Assembly (NCBI GenBank): GCA_050247135.1
Contig: JBFWUT010000001.1
Coordinates: 62,001-126,000, forward strand
DNA: 64,000 bases
Direction: 5' to 3'
Origin: Berkiella sp050247135
Lineage (GTDB): Bacteria > Pseudomonadota > Gammaproteobacteria > Berkiellales > Berkiellaceae
The notes under the pieces are model-generated. The model made no database searches. It saw only the letters and a program-made list of their open reading frames with translations, and was not told where the DNA came from. Below, piece by piece: positions 8,909 to 17,587 of this stretch. Position 1 is the first letter of the stretch; the number at the start of each line of letters is the position of its first letter. Position numbers and translations under genes: made by a program.

Positions 8909-8955
8909 ATATGAAAAAGGTAACACGTCAACTTCTTATTAATGAGGGGATTTCC

Positions 8956-10230
8956 ATGGATGTGTCGTTAGAGAACACTAGCACATTGGGTCGTCGGTTA
9001 AAGGTCAGTGTTCCGGAAAAAGCCATTAGCGAACAAATCAAAATTAAAATGGCTAAGCTAGCGAAAGACATTCGCTTAAAAGGCTTTCGTCCAGGCAAAA
9101 TTCCACCCCACGTTTTGCAACAGAAATTTGGTCAGTCTGTCCGAATGGAAGTGATCAACGATGTGATCCGGCAATCCCTAGGCGATGTAGTCAAAGAAAA
9201 ACAGTTACAGCCAGCCGGTGTGCCTAAAATCGAAGAAATCAAAGATAAGGCTGGTGAAAATTTAGAATTTACTGCCAGTTTTGAAATTTACCCCATCATT
9301 ACTTTAGCAGATTTTGCACAGATCTCAGTTGAAAAGCGCTCAGCAGAAATCTCTGATAACGATGTGCAAAAAATGATTGACAAACTACGTGATCAATTTG
9401 CCGATTGGGATCATGTATCACGGAATGTGAAATCAGGTGATAAGTTGACTGTGGATTTTGCACGAGTCATCAAAGATAACGATGCTGCAAAAGAAGAGCA
9501 AGCCAATGTGCAAATGGTAGTAGGTGATAAAGGCGTGCTACCTGGTTTAAGTGAAGCGCTCATTGGAAAAGCCAAGGGTGACCAAGTTGAAGTGGAACTG
9601 CGATATCCGAAAGATTGGGCAGACAATAAAGTAGCAGACAAAGACGTGACGCTATGGATTACGATTCATGAGATCGAAGAAAAGCGTGAGTTAAGTGAAG
9701 AAGAACTTGCTGAGAAGCTCTCCATTGATAAGGACGATAAAGCGGCCCTTAAATCCACGGTTAAAGAGCGTATGCAAGAAGAATTGGCTGCAGCATTACA
9801 AGATGAGATCAAAGAGAACGTTTTAGAAAAGTTATTAGAAGCCAACCCCATTGAATTACCTGCATCATTAATTGAGCAAGAGAAAGAAGCGATCCAACGG
9901 GAAGCAGCGCGATCTAAACGTGAAATGCCAGCCGACGAACTTGATGATACGGCAAAAAAACGTGTTGAGTTGGGATTATTATTAAACGAAGTAATTAAGA
10001 AATTTAACTTGGTTGCGGATGGTGCGCGTGTTCGTGCTCAAGTTGAAAAAATTGCTTCCAGATTCTCTAAACCATCTGAGATAGTAGAAGCTTACTATAA
10101 GAGCAATGATCTTCTTTACGGTATCGAGAGAATGGTATTGTTGGAACAAGCAGTTGATGCCATTCTAGCCCAAGTGAAGGTGCTAGATAAGAAAGTCAGC
10201 TTCGACGAAGTTATGAACTCAAATGACTAG
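8956..10230 (+). CDS. tig: Trigger factor, ribosome-bound chaperone and peptidyl-prolyl isomerase
   Basis: A 424-residue cytosolic chaperone that meets nascent chains at the ribosome exit. The N-terminal ribosome-binding domain carries the GFRPGKIP signature loop. A central FKBP-like isomerase domain (about residues 150-240) and a helical C-terminal cradle follow. ATG 8956 is chosen because GAGGGG lies just upstream and the protein then begins as trigger factors do; the frame is open back into tRNA-Leu, but the ATGs there lack a ribosome site. It heads tig-clpP-clpX-lon. Confidence 0.96.
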   Translation: MDVSLENTSTLGRRLKVSVPEKAISEQIKIKMAKLAKDIRLKGFRPGKIPPHVLQQKFGQSVRMEVINDVIRQSLGDVVKEKQLQPAGVPKIEEIKDKAGENLEFTASFEIYPIITLADFAQISVEKRSAEISDNDVQKMIDKLRDQFADWDHVSRNVKSGDKLTVDFARVIKDNDAAKEEQANVQMVVGDKGVLPGLSEALIGKAKGDQVEVELRYPKDWADNKVADKDVTLWITIHEIEEKRELSEEELAEKLSIDKDDKAALKSTVKERMQEELAAALQDEIKENVLEKLLEANPIELPASLIEQEKEAIQREAARSKREMPADELDDTAKKRVELGLLLNEVIKKFNLVADGARVRAQVEKIASRFSKPSEIVEAYYKSNDLLYGIERMVLLEQAVDAILAQVKVLDKKVSFDEVMNSND

Positions 10231-10276
10231 TCATAAGTAACTACACGGATGAGTAATCAATCAAGGGGTGATAGTA

Positions 10277-10879
10277 ATGACCGATAACAGACTATATAAC
10301 TTGAGCGTTCCGATTGTGATTGAACAATCAGCTCGAGGTGAACGGGCATATGATATTTATTCTCGTTTGTTAAAAGAACGGGTTATTTTTCTAGTAGGCC
10401 CAATTGAAGATTACATGGCTAACCTTGTTGTGGCCCAGTTGTTGTTTCTTGAATCTGAGAATCCTGATAAGGACATCTACATTTACGTAAACTCCCCAGG
10501 TGGATCGGTGTACGCGGGGAATGCCATATACGACACGATGCAGTTTGTGAAGCCGGACGTTAGCACGATTTGTGTTGGGATGGCAGCAAGTTACGGGGCA
10601 ATCGTTTTAGCGGGTGGCGCTAAAGGAAAAAGGCACGCTTTGCCTAATTCACGGATTATGATTCACCAACCACATGGTGGTGCCCAAGGGCAAGCCAGTG
10701 ATATTGAGATCCAGGCAAAGGAGATCATTAAGAGCAAGAAAAACCTTAATGAAATCTTATCTAAGCATACTGGCCAACCTTATGAGGTAGTTGCACGAGA
10801 TACCGATAGAGATAACTTTATGGATGCTCATGAGGCCGTGACTTACGGTTTAATTGATTCTGTGATCGAAAAGCGATAA
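10277..10879 (+). CDS. clpP: ATP-dependent Clp protease proteolytic subunit
   Basis: The serine peptidase chamber of ClpXP in the cytosol. The catalytic triad is visible as Ser105 (MAASYGA), His130 (MIHQPHGG) and Asp179 (TDRDNFMDAHEA). Many ClpP proteins read QAASMGA around the serine; here it is MAASYGA, a mild variation. ATG 10277 is preferred over the in-frame GTG 10268 because AAGGGG lies 8-12 bases upstream of the ATG and the product (200 residues) matches the family. It lies 46 bases after tig. Confidence 0.97.
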   Translation: MTDNRLYNLSVPIVIEQSARGERAYDIYSRLLKERVIFLVGPIEDYMANLVVAQLLFLESENPDKDIYIYVNSPGGSVYAGNAIYDTMQFVKPDVSTICVGMAASYGAIVLAGGAKGKRHALPNSRIMIHQPHGGAQGQASDIEIQAKEIIKSKKNLNEILSKHTGQPYEVVARDTDRDNFMDAHEAVTYGLIDSVIEKR

Positions 10880-10932
10880 AGATAAATTATAAGAGAGTCA
10901 TTAAAGGCTGAAGAGGATCATGGGGAACTGCA

Positions 10933-10960
10933 CTTGAAAAAGAAGATAGTACCCCCATAT
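10933..10960 (+). promoter_or_regulatory. Heat-shock (sigma32/RpoH) promoter of clpX
   Basis: CTTGAA (10933-10938) and CCCCATAT (10953-10960) are separated by 14 bases, matching the RpoH consensus in both boxes and spacing. It sits in the 121-base gap between clpP and clpX, so clpX (and perhaps lon) can be induced separately from tig-clpP. TTGAAA with TATATA at 18 bases could also serve sigma70. Confidence 0.8.
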
Positions 10961-11000
10961 ATATTCAGATGACGGTATTAACTAGTTGAGGTAAGGGCCA

Positions 11001-12287
11001 ATGAGTCAAAGTGGTCGCGGTGAAGATAACGGGAAATTGCTATACTGCTCTTTCTGCGGTAAGAGTCAGCATGAGGTTCGGAAATTAATTGCAGGCCCGT
11101 CTGTATTCATCTGTGATGAATGTGTTGAGCTTTGCAACGATATCATCCGAGAAGAAATAGAAGAAAGTAGTTCACCTACCCAGGCTTCTCAATTGCCCAC
11201 ACCACATGAGATCCATGCGATTCTCGACGATTATGTGATTGGTCAATCGAAAGCGAAACGGATCCTTTCTGTCGCGGTTTACAACCATTATAAACGTTTA
11301 CAAAGCAGCATTAAGAGTGATGAAGTTGAGCTTGGCAAAAGCAATATTCTGCTGATTGGGCCGACAGGTTGCGGTAAAACGTTATTAGCAGAAACACTTG
11401 CCCGGTTGTTGGATGTTCCCTTTACTATCGCAGATGCAACCACGCTAACCGAAGCAGGTTATGTGGGCGAAGATGTTGAGAATATCATTCAAAAACTATT
11501 GCAAAAATGTGATTACGATGTAGAAAAAGCGCAAACCGGCATTGTCTACATTGATGAAATTGACAAGATTTCAAGAAAATCCGAAAACCCATCCATTACA
11601 AGAGACGTATCTGGTGAAGGTGTGCAACAAGCATTGCTGAAGCTTATTGAAGGCACTGTTGCGTCGGTTCCACCTCAGGGCGGCCGTAAACATCCGCAGC
11701 AAGAGTTCTTGCAAGTGGATACTTCAAACATTCTCTTTATCTGTGGTGGAGCATTTGCAGGGCTAGAGAAAATCATTACTGAGCGCTCTGATAAAGGTAG
11801 TATTGGATTTGTTGCGCAAGTGCGAAGTAAAAAGGACAAAAAGGCACTCACCGAATCACTGTCTAAAGTTGAACCGGAAGATCTCATCAAATTTGGTCTC
11901 ATTCCAGAATTTGTCGGTCGTTTACCCGTCGTAGCTACTTTAGAAGAGTTGGATGAGGATGCCTTGGTGACCATTTTAACCGAGCCAAAGAATGCGCTAA
12001 CCAAGCAATATGCGCGCTTGTTCGAAATGGAAACGGTGACATTAGAATTCCGCAAGGAAGCTTTAAGAGCTGTTGCGAAAAAGGCCCTTGAGAGAAAAAC
12101 TGGTGCAAGAGGTTTGCGTTCAATCCTGGAGCAAGTATTGTTAGACACGATGTATGATCTCCCCTCTATGGAAGGCGTCAGCAAAGTAGTTATCGATGAA
12201 GGTTTTATTAATGGCGAGTCAGGTCCGTTGTTGATGTACGAAAATCCTGAGAAGCCTCTTGTAGCTCAAGAAAAGAGAGAATCTTAA
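11001..12287 (+). CDS. clpX: ATP-dependent Clp protease ATP-binding subunit
   Basis: The hexameric AAA+ unfoldase that feeds ClpP. The N-terminal zinc-binding domain has CSFCGK...CDECVELC (four cysteines, about residues 14-40). Walker A GPTGCGKT lies near residues 120-127 and Walker B YIDEIDKI follows. The ClpP-contacting IGF loop appears as SIGFVAQ. The length of 428 residues is normal. The start is supported by GAGGTAAGGG. A heat-shock-type promoter lies just upstream. Confidence 0.98.
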   Translation: MSQSGRGEDNGKLLYCSFCGKSQHEVRKLIAGPSVFICDECVELCNDIIREEIEESSSPTQASQLPTPHEIHAILDDYVIGQSKAKRILSVAVYNHYKRLQSSIKSDEVELGKSNILLIGPTGCGKTLLAETLARLLDVPFTIADATTLTEAGYVGEDVENIIQKLLQKCDYDVEKAQTGIVYIDEIDKISRKSENPSITRDVSGEGVQQALLKLIEGTVASVPPQGGRKHPQQEFLQVDTSNILFICGGAFAGLEKIITERSDKGSIGFVAQVRSKKDKKALTESLSKVEPEDLIKFGLIPEFVGRLPVVATLEELDEDALVTILTEPKNALTKQYARLFEMETVTLEFRKEALRAVAKKALERKTGARGLRSILEQVLLDTMYDLPSMEGVSKVVIDEGFINGESGPLLMYENPEKPLVAQEKRES

Positions 12288-12372
12288 CCATGTTACTCAA
12301 TCCGCTTTGCTTTTAATGTAGGTATTGAGTCCTGCCATTAGGAGCTAAGTGGAAGAGTAAGAGGAAATCGCC

Positions 12373-14775
12373 ATGGACACAGCAAAAATGACCGAAATAC
12401 CGGTACTACCCCTTCGAGATGTCGTTGTTTATCCCCACATGGTGATCCCGCTTTTTGTTGGGCGAGACAAGTCCATCAAAGCTTTAGATGCCGCTATGGC
12501 GACCCCAGAAAAACAAATTTTACTGGTGGCCCAAAAAGAAGCCACCGAGGATAATCCTTCTGAAAAAGATGTATTCACACTGGGTGCCGTTTCTACCATA
12601 TTGCAATTATTAAAATTACCTGATGGTACTGTGAAAGTGCTGGTGGAAGGGATCCGCCGTGGTAAGGTTGTCGAATATCTACAAACAGATCCCTTCTTTC
12701 TCGGTAAAGTCGAGTTTGTTGATGATGGTCAACTTCGAGAAGAGGAATCAGACATACTTGTTAGAACCCTGATGGGTCAATTTGAAAAATATGTCAAACT
12801 GAACAAAAAAATCCCGCCTGAAATTGTGACTTCAGTTGCCAGCATTGATGAACCTGGGCGACTTGCTGACACGATTGCTGCGCATATGTCGCTGAAAATT
12901 CAAGAAAAGCAAAATGTCTTAGAGATCACATCACTAAGAGAACGGCTTGAGCGTCTCATGGCTTTGATGGAATCAGAGATTGATTTGTTGCAAGTTGAGC
13001 AGCGAATTCGTTCCAACGTGAAGCGTCAGATGGAAAAAAGCCAAAGAGAATATTATCTCAATGAGCAAATGAAGGCGATTCAAGAAGAGTTAGGACACGA
13101 AGCTAGCGAGCACGATGAACTCAAAGAAAAAATTGAGAAAGCGGGCATGTCCAAAGAAGCTTACGGCAAAGCAATGGCAGAGCTTAAGAAATTAAAAATG
13201 ATGGCGCCAATGTCAGCCGAAGCCACCGTCTGTCGTAACTATATCGATTGGATGGTTCAAGTACCTTGGAAAAACCGATCCAAACTTAAAATTGATTTAA
13301 AAGTAGCAGAAGATGTCTTAGAGCAAGATCACTATGGCTTAGAAAAAGTCAAAGAGCGCATTATCGAGTATCTCGCGGTGCAAAAGCGCGTTAAAAAGCT
13401 TAAAGGTCCTATTTTGTGCTTAGTGGGTCCTCCTGGGGTAGGTAAAACTTCTTTAGGTAAATCGATTGCTAGGGCAACGGGGCGAACCTTTGTGCGGATG
13501 TCTCTAGGTGGTATTCGAGATGAGGCTGAAATCCGTGGGCACAGGCGTACCTATATTGGTGCGATGCCAGGAAAAATTTTGCAAAAATTGGCAAAAACCA
13601 CTGTGCGCAATCCGCTATTCCTGTTGGATGAAATCGATAAGATGGCGATGGATTTCCGTGGAGATCCGGCTGCAGCCTTATTAGAAGTACTTGATCCAGA
13701 ACAGAACAATACTTTCAACGATCACTACCTTGAAGTGGATTATGATTTGTCGGACGTTATGTTCGTCGCAACAGCAAATTCATTGAATATTCCACCTCCA
13801 TTGTTAGATCGAATGGAAGTGATCCGTCTACCCGGTTATACCGAGGACGAAAAGATGAATATTGCTGAGCGTTATCTGATCCCGAAACAAATACACGATA
13901 ATGGCTTAGGAAAAGAAGAATTAATTATTAAACAACCGGCTATTTTAAGTGTGATCCGCTACTACACTCGTGAAGCAGGGGTGAGAAATCTTGAGCGTGA
14001 GTTTTCTAAAATAGCAAGAAAGGTTGTGAAAGAAGTCCTCATGAATAAAGAGCTGACTTCGATTGAAGTGACTGAGGACAATATTGAAAACTACCTAGGC
14101 GTGAAACGTTTCCGTTTTGGTTTAGCAGAAGATCATGATCAGGTGGGACAAGTGACCGGCCTTGCATGGACAGAGGTGGGTGGTGATATTCTCACGATTG
14201 AAGCGGTTGCCGTTGCAGGGAAAGGCAAAACGACCTCTACTGGTAAGCTGGGTGAGGTGATGCAAGAATCAATTCAAGCAGCGATGTCGGTGGTGAGAAG
14301 TCGGGCAAAAACACTGGGTATTGCTCCCGATTTTTATGAGAAATTTGATATTCACGTCCACGTTCCAGAAGGTGCAACACCTAAGGATGGCCCGAGTGCC
14401 GGTATTGGCATGTGTACAGCGCTGGTATCCGTGTTAACGGGGATATCGGTGCGTGCTGATGTGGCAATGACGGGTGAAATTACTTTACGTGGTGAAGTGT
14501 TGCCAATTGGTGGCTTAAAAGAAAAATTGCTAGCAGCACGTCGTGCCGGAATTGCTGAAGTGATCATTCCTGAAGAAAATCGACGCGATCTAAAAGAGAT
14601 CCCCAAGAATATTTTGGAAGATATCAAAATACATTGCGTCAAATGGATCGATGAAGTGCTCCAACTTGCTTTAACGCGTGTGCCACAACCGTTATTGGAT
14701 GAGCCAAAGCCGGAGGCAAAAAAGGAAGATCCCGCAAAGGAAGATAGTTCTTCTACCGATCACTTTCATCATTAA
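12373..14775 (+). CDS. lon: ATP-dependent protease Lon
   Basis: An 800-residue cytosolic protease that degrades damaged and short-lived regulatory proteins. The N-terminal LON domain begins IPVLPLRDVVVYP. The AAA+ module has Walker A GPPGVGKT (about 353-360) and LLDEIDKM. The C-terminal peptidase domain has the Ser675/Lys718 dyad (PKDGPSAG and GGLKEKLLAA). The last 25 residues are a charged, low-complexity tail with three histidines. It follows clpX by 85 bases and is closed by a strong terminator. Confidence 0.98.
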   Translation: MDTAKMTEIPVLPLRDVVVYPHMVIPLFVGRDKSIKALDAAMATPEKQILLVAQKEATEDNPSEKDVFTLGAVSTILQLLKLPDGTVKVLVEGIRRGKVVEYLQTDPFFLGKVEFVDDGQLREEESDILVRTLMGQFEKYVKLNKKIPPEIVTSVASIDEPGRLADTIAAHMSLKIQEKQNVLEITSLRERLERLMALMESEIDLLQVEQRIRSNVKRQMEKSQREYYLNEQMKAIQEELGHEASEHDELKEKIEKAGMSKEAYGKAMAELKKLKMMAPMSAEATVCRNYIDWMVQVPWKNRSKLKIDLKVAEDVLEQDHYGLEKVKERIIEYLAVQKRVKKLKGPILCLVGPPGVGKTSLGKSIARATGRTFVRMSLGGIRDEAEIRGHRRTYIGAMPGKILQKLAKTTVRNPLFLLDEIDKMAMDFRGDPAAALLEVLDPEQNNTFNDHYLEVDYDLSDVMFVATANSLNIPPPLLDRMEVIRLPGYTEDEKMNIAERYLIPKQIHDNGLGKEELIIKQPAILSVIRYYTREAGVRNLEREFSKIARKVVKEVLMNKELTSIEVTEDNIENYLGVKRFRFGLAEDHDQVGQVTGLAWTEVGGDILTIEAVAVAGKGKTTSTGKLGEVMQESIQAAMSVVRSRAKTLGIAPDFYEKFDIHVHVPEGATPKDGPSAGIGMCTALVSVLTGISVRADVAMTGEITLRGEVLPIGGLKEKLLAARRAGIAEVIIPEENRRDLKEIPKNILEDIKIHCVKWIDEVLQLALTRVPQPLLDEPKPEAKKEDPAKEDSSSTDHFHH

Positions 14776-14790
14776 TTGTTAAATGCAATA

Positions 14791-14820
14791 AAAAACGCCG
14801 CACTAGCGGCGTTTTTTTTT
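14791..14820 (+). terminator. Rho-independent terminator after lon
   Basis: ACGCCGC and GCGGCGT pair around ACTA, preceded by A residues and followed by nine or more T. It closes the tig-clpP-clpX-lon unit. The 171 bases from here to hup hold no gene; TTGTAC (14866) with TACTTT (14889) at 17 bases is a weak promoter candidate for hup. Confidence 0.93.
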
Positions 14821-14991
14821 GTGACTAGCTGGGTTCCAAAATTAATGTATATTTTGGTTAAAACCTTGTACATCCCTCATCACCGTGATACTTTGCCGTT
14901 ACTATTTTTGACGGTCGGAAGTGACGTTTCTAACGCCTTCGACATTTTTGTTTGATAACTATATTCTGTCATTCATCAAGGGGACAATCCT

Positions 14992-15312
14992 GTGAGTAAG
15001 ATACCAGTTAACAAAACTGACATCATTGATCTTGTCGCCGAACAAGCAGACATTTCTAAAGCTGCTGCGACTAAAGCCTTCAATTGCGTTTTAGATGCCA
15101 TTACAGCAGCTTTACGCGGCGGTAAGGGCGTTTCGTTACTTGGGTTTGGAACTTTCTCAGTGAAAGCTCGTGCTGCGCGCGTAGGCCGCAAACCTAAGAC
15201 GGGTGCACCCATTAATATCGAAGCTGCAAACGTTCCTGTTTTTAAAGCTGGTAAAGCGCTTAAGGATGCTGTAAACTCCGGCACCGTCGTTATAGAAGAT
15301 GAGCGACTCTAA
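14992..15312 (+). CDS. hupB: DNA-binding protein HU
   Basis: A 106-residue histone-like nucleoid protein that bends DNA as a dimer. NKTDIIDLVAE near the start and the LGFGTFSVKARAARVGRKPKTG stretch (split by the beta-arm) are the HU signature. The start is a GTG with AAGGGGA about eight bases upstream. The N terminus has about six residues more than E. coli HU and the C terminus about ten more (ending VVIEDERL). It follows lon, the common gammaproteobacterial order, and precedes two tRNAs and ppiD. Confidence 0.95.
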   Translation: MSKIPVNKTDIIDLVAEQADISKAAATKAFNCVLDAITAALRGGKGVSLLGFGTFSVKARAARVGRKPKTGAPINIEAANVPVFKAGKALKDAVNSGTVVIEDERL

Positions 15313-15333
15313 AAAAGTGCTTTAAGATATTTT

Positions 15334-15409
15334 GGGTGCTTAGCTCAGTTGGTAGAGCGTCGCCCTTACAAGGCGAGGGTCGGGGGTTCGAGCCCCTCAG
15401 CACCCACCA
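15334..15409 (+). tRNA. tRNA-Val (anticodon TAC)
   Basis: A 76-base cloverleaf with acceptor arms GGGTGCT/AGCACCC, anticodon stem TCGCC/GGCGA around CTTACAA (TAC), T loop GTTCGAGCC and encoded CCA. It begins 21 bases after hup. Confidence 0.97.
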
Positions 15410-15420
15410 AAAATAAATGC

Positions 15421-15497
15421 GGAGCGGTAGTTCAGTTGGTTAGAATGCTGGCCTGTCACGCCGGAGGTCGCGGGTTCGAGTCCCGTCCGCTCCGCCA
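15421..15497 (+). tRNA. tRNA-Asp (anticodon GTC)
   Basis: A 77-base cloverleaf with acceptor arms GGAGCGG/CCGCTCC, anticodon loop CTGTCAC (GTC), T loop GTTCGAGTC and encoded CCA. It lies 38 bases before ppiD. Confidence 0.97.
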
Positions 15498-15534
15498 CTT
15501 CAAAAGCACGACGTCTATTTGAGGGATACAAATC

Positions 15535-17436
15535 ATGATGCAAGTTCTGCGGGACAAGGCGCAAGGATGGATTGCCTGGGTCATCGTTGGTCTGGTTGGG
15601 ATCACTTTCGTCCTGTTTGGTGCAGGTAGCCTCTTTGACCGAGATCACCGCAATCAAGTCGTCGCTACCGTAAATGGTAATAAAATTACGGGAAGCGAAC
15701 TTGATAACGTTTATCAACGCTTTATGCAGCAAAATGGTTCGCAACTTCAAAACGTCGATTCCAATGACGTTAAAAAAGAACTCCTCGATTCATTGATTCA
15801 GCAAAAAACCATTTTACAAGCAACAGAACACCTTGGCATGACAGTGAGCCAGCAACGGGTTTTTTCAACACTCGGTAGCTTGCCGTTTCTGCAAGTGGAT
15901 AATCAGTTTTCCGAAGATTCTTATCTGCAATTTTTAAACAAGAACCACTTTACGGACATTCAATTTAGAACATTATTGCGCGATGCTTTGCTGCGTGAGC
16001 AATTACAGCAATCTATCATCCCGACTTCATTTGTTCTTTCAAATGATTTGCAAGATTTAGCCAAGTACATGCTGCAAAAACGAGATTTTCGTTTTGTGGT
16101 CATCAATAAAGAGCCATTTGAGAAAGCGGCTAAAGTAACAGACGAAGATATTAAGCAATATTACGAAAAGCATTTAAAAGATTTCATGACAGAAGAGGCA
16201 CTCTCCTTAGAGTATGTCCATCTTTCGTTGCCTGAATTAATTAAAAGTGTCCAGGCTACCGATCAAGAAGTTCAGCAGTTCTATCAAGAAAATTCGGGCA
16301 GTTTCAGCGAACCCCCATCAGTGCATGTTGCGCACATTTTAATCAATGTGCCAAGAAATGCTGATGCGAAAGCATTGAACGAAGCTCAAGCTAAATTGGC
16401 CACTGTGCAAAAGCGTTTAAAGGAAGGTGCATCCTTTGAAGATTTGGCTAAAGAATTTTCAGACGATAAAGAAAGCGCAGCCCAAGGGGGAGATTTATCT
16501 TGGTTAAACCCAGGTGAGATGTTCCCTGAATTTGAAAGAGTTGCTTTTTCTTTAGATAAAGCAAACCCCATTAGCGAACCTTTAAGATCGCAATATGGAT
16601 TTCACATCATCAAGTTGCTCGACCGAAAGAACGAGAAGGTTAAACCGTTCAATGAGGTGAAAGCCCAAGCGGCGCTTCAGTACAAACGCCAGCAAGCAGA
16701 AGAGCAGTTCGTCAATATGGCTGATGAACTAGGCACGATAGCTTATGATAATCCAGATTCATTACAAAAAGCGCATGACAAACTCAAGCTGTCTATTCAT
16801 AAAACAGCAACGTTTACTAAAGCTCAAGGTTCTAAAGACCCATTAATGCAAAACCCACAGGTCTTCACTGCTATATGGAGCACGCAGGTCAAAGATAATA
16901 AAAATAATAGTGATCTGATCAAACTGGATGATGAAAACTATGTAGTTGTTCGTGTCGATGAATACTTGCCATCCAAGCAAAAATCCTTAGAGGATAGCCA
17001 AGCCAAAATTAAAGATATCCTGATAGCAAAAATGGCTGAAGAAAAAGTCAAGGAGAAAGCCAATACTGTACTGGCTGAACTAGAAAAGGCTGATCCAAAT
17101 AAAATTGCCCAAGTAATGAGTGATCACGATTTGCGATGGGAAGAAAGACAGAATATTGAGCGTAACACCAAAGAACCCATTGACCCGATGGTAATTCAAG
17201 AGGTCTTTACCTTGCCAAGGCCTAATGATAAAGAGCCTAGAATTAAATCAGTGCCGTTAGCCAATGGTGACTATGCGATTGTCTGGTTAACCGAAGTCAG
17301 AGATGGTGAACCCTCTAGTCTCTCGGTTACCGATAAAGAAGCCTATCAAGCTCAACTGTCCAAGCACATGGGTGAATTAGAGTTCGCCATGTATGCGTCT
17401 TACTTGTACAAAGAAGCGAAGATCGATATTAAATAA
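15535..17436 (+). CDS. ppiD: Periplasmic folding chaperone PpiD (SurA-like, membrane-anchored)
   Basis: A 633-residue protein anchored by one N-terminal membrane helix (about residues 13-31, WIAWVIVGLVGITFVLFG) with the rest in the periplasm, where it helps newly exported proteins fold near the Sec translocon. A SurA-N-like helical domain follows the anchor. A parvulin domain lies at about residues 260-365, seen as VAHILI, EFSDD, GGDLSWLNPGEM and QYGFHIIKLLD. Length and location after hup match PpiD. Two adjacent ATGs at 15535 and 15538 are both possible; TTGAGG lies upstream. Confidence 0.94.
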   Translation: MMQVLRDKAQGWIAWVIVGLVGITFVLFGAGSLFDRDHRNQVVATVNGNKITGSELDNVYQRFMQQNGSQLQNVDSNDVKKELLDSLIQQKTILQATEHLGMTVSQQRVFSTLGSLPFLQVDNQFSEDSYLQFLNKNHFTDIQFRTLLRDALLREQLQQSIIPTSFVLSNDLQDLAKYMLQKRDFRFVVINKEPFEKAAKVTDEDIKQYYEKHLKDFMTEEALSLEYVHLSLPELIKSVQATDQEVQQFYQENSGSFSEPPSVHVAHILINVPRNADAKALNEAQAKLATVQKRLKEGASFEDLAKEFSDDKESAAQGGDLSWLNPGEMFPEFERVAFSLDKANPISEPLRSQYGFHIIKLLDRKNEKVKPFNEVKAQAALQYKRQQAEEQFVNMADELGTIAYDNPDSLQKAHDKLKLSIHKTATFTKAQGSKDPLMQNPQVFTAIWSTQVKDNKNNSDLIKLDDENYVVVRVDEYLPSKQKSLEDSQAKIKDILIAKMAEEKVKEKANTVLAELEKADPNKIAQVMSDHDLRWEERQNIERNTKEPIDPMVIQEVFTLPRPNDKEPRIKSVPLANGDYAIVWLTEVRDGEPSSLSVTDKEAYQAQLSKHMGELEFAMYASYLYKEAKIDIK

Positions 17437-17439
17437 CTT

Positions 17440-17577
17440 AAATCTCCCCATGCTTCGCAATGCCCCTCTTTACAAAGAGGGGCATTTGTTCGCGTTTCGC
17501 TCACAAGTGCGCTTCGTAGCAAGCGTAAACACCCACTTTCGTAAAGGGGACAGCGAGCAAAGCTCGCGGGGGATTTA
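17440..17577. mobile_element. MITE-like short element with terminal inverted repeats
   Basis: About 138 non-coding bases between ppiD and fabI begin TAAATCTCCCC and end GGGGGATTTA, imperfect terminal inverted repeats. Inside are two perfect hairpins: a 26-base palindrome at 17460-17485 (ATGCCCCTCTTT arm) and GCGAGC-AAA-GCTCGC at 17553-17567. The base composition and repeated TTCGC/GCGAGC words differ from both neighbours. No transposase is encoded. It resembles small dispersed non-autonomous repeats; only one copy is in this window, so mobility is unproven. Confidence 0.5.
17460..17488 (+). terminator. Hairpin that may terminate ppiD
   Basis: A perfect 12-base-arm inverted repeat (ATGCCCCTCTTT) with almost no loop, followed by a short TTT. 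It starts 24 bases after the ppiD stop. The T run is short, and the hairpin is also part of the MITE-like element. Confidence 0.5.
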
Positions 17578-17587
17578 GGAGCGAGTG

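Noticed and set aside
10918..10958. Possible hairpin ATGGGG...CCCCAT upstream of clpX
   Set aside because: The arms are short and 28 bases apart, and CCCCAT is better explained as the sigma32 -10 box.
17393..17578. A 61-residue frame across the ppiD end and the MITE-like element
   Set aside because: It lacks a ribosome site and follows hairpin DNA; no protein-like features.
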